Below, piece after piece: positions 62,912 to 64,000 of a DNA stretch of 64,000 nucleotides. Position 1 is the stretch's first letter. Every line of letters begins with the position of its first letter. Where the stretch lies: the NCBI GenBank assembly GCA_963674955.2, contig CAXXKR010000004.1, forward strand, positions 868,001-932,000, written 5' to 3'. The notes beneath the pieces are model-generated. The model saw only the letters and a list, made by a program, of their open reading frames with translations. It was not told the origin of the DNA and did not search any database. Position numbers and translations under genes: made by a program. This stretch comes from G963674955 sp963674955. Lineage in GTDB: Bacteria; Desulfobacterota; Desulfovibrionia; Desulfovibrionales; Desulfovibrionaceae.

Positions 62912-63985
62912 CTAGTCTTTGTACAGGTTGTCGATGATTGCGGCTCCCATGTCGTCGATGTCCACGACTTCGTCCGAGAGCCTGGCGTCCACGATGGCCT
63001 TGGGCATTCCATAGACCACGCAGGTTGAATCACTCTGGGCCAGGGCTCTTCCGCCCTTGTCCTTGAGAGTCCTGATGCCTTCCATGCCGTCGCTGCCCAT
63101 GCCCGTGAGAATGACACCGAGAGCCCTTCTGGACAGCACTTCGGCAGCCGAGGAGATCAGCACATTGGCCGAAGGCTTGTACAGAGCATCGGCAGGTTCG
63201 GGCGTAACCTTCAGGGTGATCCGGCCCCCTTGCCTTTCCAGCACAAGATGCTGGCCGCCCGGAGCCACGAAAACCGTCCCGGCCCTGACCACGTCGCCGG
63301 TCTCGGCTTCCTTGACCGAAACCTTGCAGAGCTTGTCCAGCCGGGCCGCGAACGGGCCGGTAAAGGCCGCGGGCATGTGCTGGGCAATGACTATTCCGGC
63401 GGGAAAATCCTCGGGCAGGGAGGAAAGAACCTTTTGCACGGCCGGAGGTCCGCCGGTCGAGACGCCGATGGCCACCACGTCGCGCAGCAGCCTGTCGCCG
63501 GGCCGTACACGCCGGGGCGCGACCGTAGCGGGCCTGACCCTGGCCGCGGAACTGATGACCTTGCGGCCGGCAATGGCCCTGACCTTGGCCAGCAAGTCCT
63601 TTTCGATCTTGATGATGTCCAGGGAAACGCGGGAAAGCTGCTTGGAAATATAGTCGGCCGCGCCCAGCTCCAGGGCCTTGAGTGTGGATTCCGCGCCCTC
63701 GGTGGTCAGGGAACTGATCATGAGCACGGGCCGGGGCGACTCCATCATTATCCGGCGTAAGGCGGTGAGGCCGTCCATGCGCGGCATCTCGATGTCCATT
63801 GTCACGACATCGGGGTCAAGGGTCCGGACAAGCTCCAGCCCTTCCTCTCCGTCGCGGGCCACTCCTATGACCTTGATGTCCGGGGCTTTGTCCAGCATGG
63901 TGCTGATGGCTTTGCGCATGAATGCGGAGTCATCGACAACTAGCACTTTAATCACGGTATTTTTCTCCCCGTAAGCACTGCTCAT
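62912..63985 (-). CDS. cheB: chemotaxis protein-glutamate methylesterase CheB
   Basis: A protein of up to 357 residues. The N-terminal receiver has VLVVDDSAFMRKA and the Asp in VVTMDIEMPRMDGL. After a linker the C-terminal esterase shows the catalytic Ser in AIGVSTGGPPAVQ, His in IVIAQHMPAAFTGPF and Asp in LTGMGSDGMEG. It removes methyl groups from, or deamidates, chemoreceptors, opposite to CheR. Start choice is open: ATG 63985 (MSSAYGEKNTVIKVL) or GTG 63955, which has GGGGAG nine bases upstream and gives a usual N-terminus (VIKVLVVDD). It is the first che gene visible; the operon may start outside the window. Confidence 0.93.
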   Translation of the reverse strand: MSSAYGEKNTVIKVLVVDDSAFMRKAISTMLDKAPDIKVIGVARDGEEGLELVRTLDPDVVTMDIEMPRMDGLTALRRIMMESPRPVLMISSLTTEGAESTLKALELGAADYISKQLSRVSLDIIKIEKDLLAKVRAIAGRKVISSAARVRPATVAPRRVRPGDRLLRDVVAIGVSTGGPPAVQKVLSSLPEDFPAGIVIAQHMPAAFTGPFAARLDKLCKVSVKEAETGDVVRAGTVFVAPGGQHLVLERQGGRITLKVTPEPADALYKPSANVLISSAAEVLSRRALGVILTGMGSDGMEGIRTLKDKGGRALAQSDSTCVVYGMPKAIVDARLSDEVVDIDDMGAAIIDNLYKD

Positions 63986-64000
63986 TAGGAAAAGGATTTC

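Overview
The window reads as a high-GC bacterial chromosome of the Desulfovibrio / Pseudodesulfovibrio kind (Desulfovibrionales). That assignment is an inference from gene content: AddAB-type recombination genes, a cheB-HEAT-cheR-cheY-cheA operon, many PAS/PocR sensor kinases, HDOD and GGDEF proteins, and an L-2-hydroxyglutarate oxidase-like gene. No rRNA, tRNA or CRISPR array is visible.

Bases 1-27079 are chromosomal. They hold asnS (runs off the left edge) with an overlapping metallo-beta-lactamase-fold gene, then ftsY and a five-repeat S1 protein. A 1425-residue sensor kinase on the minus strand follows, with a well-defined promoter and a palindromic operator. Next come an RluA-type pseudouridine synthase, then a plus-strand run: ornithine cyclodeaminase-like enzyme, EamA transporter, addA, addB, PPC-domain protein, LhgO-like oxidase and a nitronate monooxygenase-like protein. 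A terminator separates these from a minus-strand signalling group (xerC/D, GGDEF protein, HDOD protein, small HDOD partner). A divergent cheR and a second HDOD gene come next, and then the 3' third of dprA.

Bases 27080-53957 are a 26.9-kb integrative element inserted inside dprA. The 5' part of dprA lies at 53953-54673 and the 3' part at 26625-27079. Joining them at a shared 5-bp GATTA core restores an intact 391-codon frame. The element carries its own large serine recombinase at the left end, and that gene is itself split by an IS3-family insertion, so the element is probably immobilised. Cargo comprises a small resolvase, hybrid sensor kinases, a cobalamin-binding sensor operon, a secreted nuclease, an HNH-HIT fusion protein, three lipoproteins and a family-A-polymerase-like protein. 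The cargo is heavily rearranged: two identical IS3-family copies, an IS407-group IS3 element, and a 4.9-kb IS1380/ISEcp1-like unit that carries a histidine kinase and splits the nuclease gene with a 5-bp target duplication. There are also many IS and gene remnants. No conjugation genes are seen.

Bases 53958-64000 return to the chromosome. They hold the dprA 5' part, a CpoB/YbgF-like lipoprotein, a polytopic membrane protein, a terminator, and a minus-strand chemotaxis operon (cheB, HEAT-repeat protein, cheR, cheY, cheA) that reaches almost to the right edge. In the ancestral order, cpoB and dprA faced the HDOD gene at 25380-26606 convergently.

The strongest observations are the exact reconstruction of three nested interruptions (dprA by the element, the recombinase by an IS, the nuclease by an IS1380 unit with a kinase passenger). 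Next are an apparent IS-mediated deletion that fused two truncated sensor genes, and the divergent polymerase-like and HNH-HIT proteins of unknown role.
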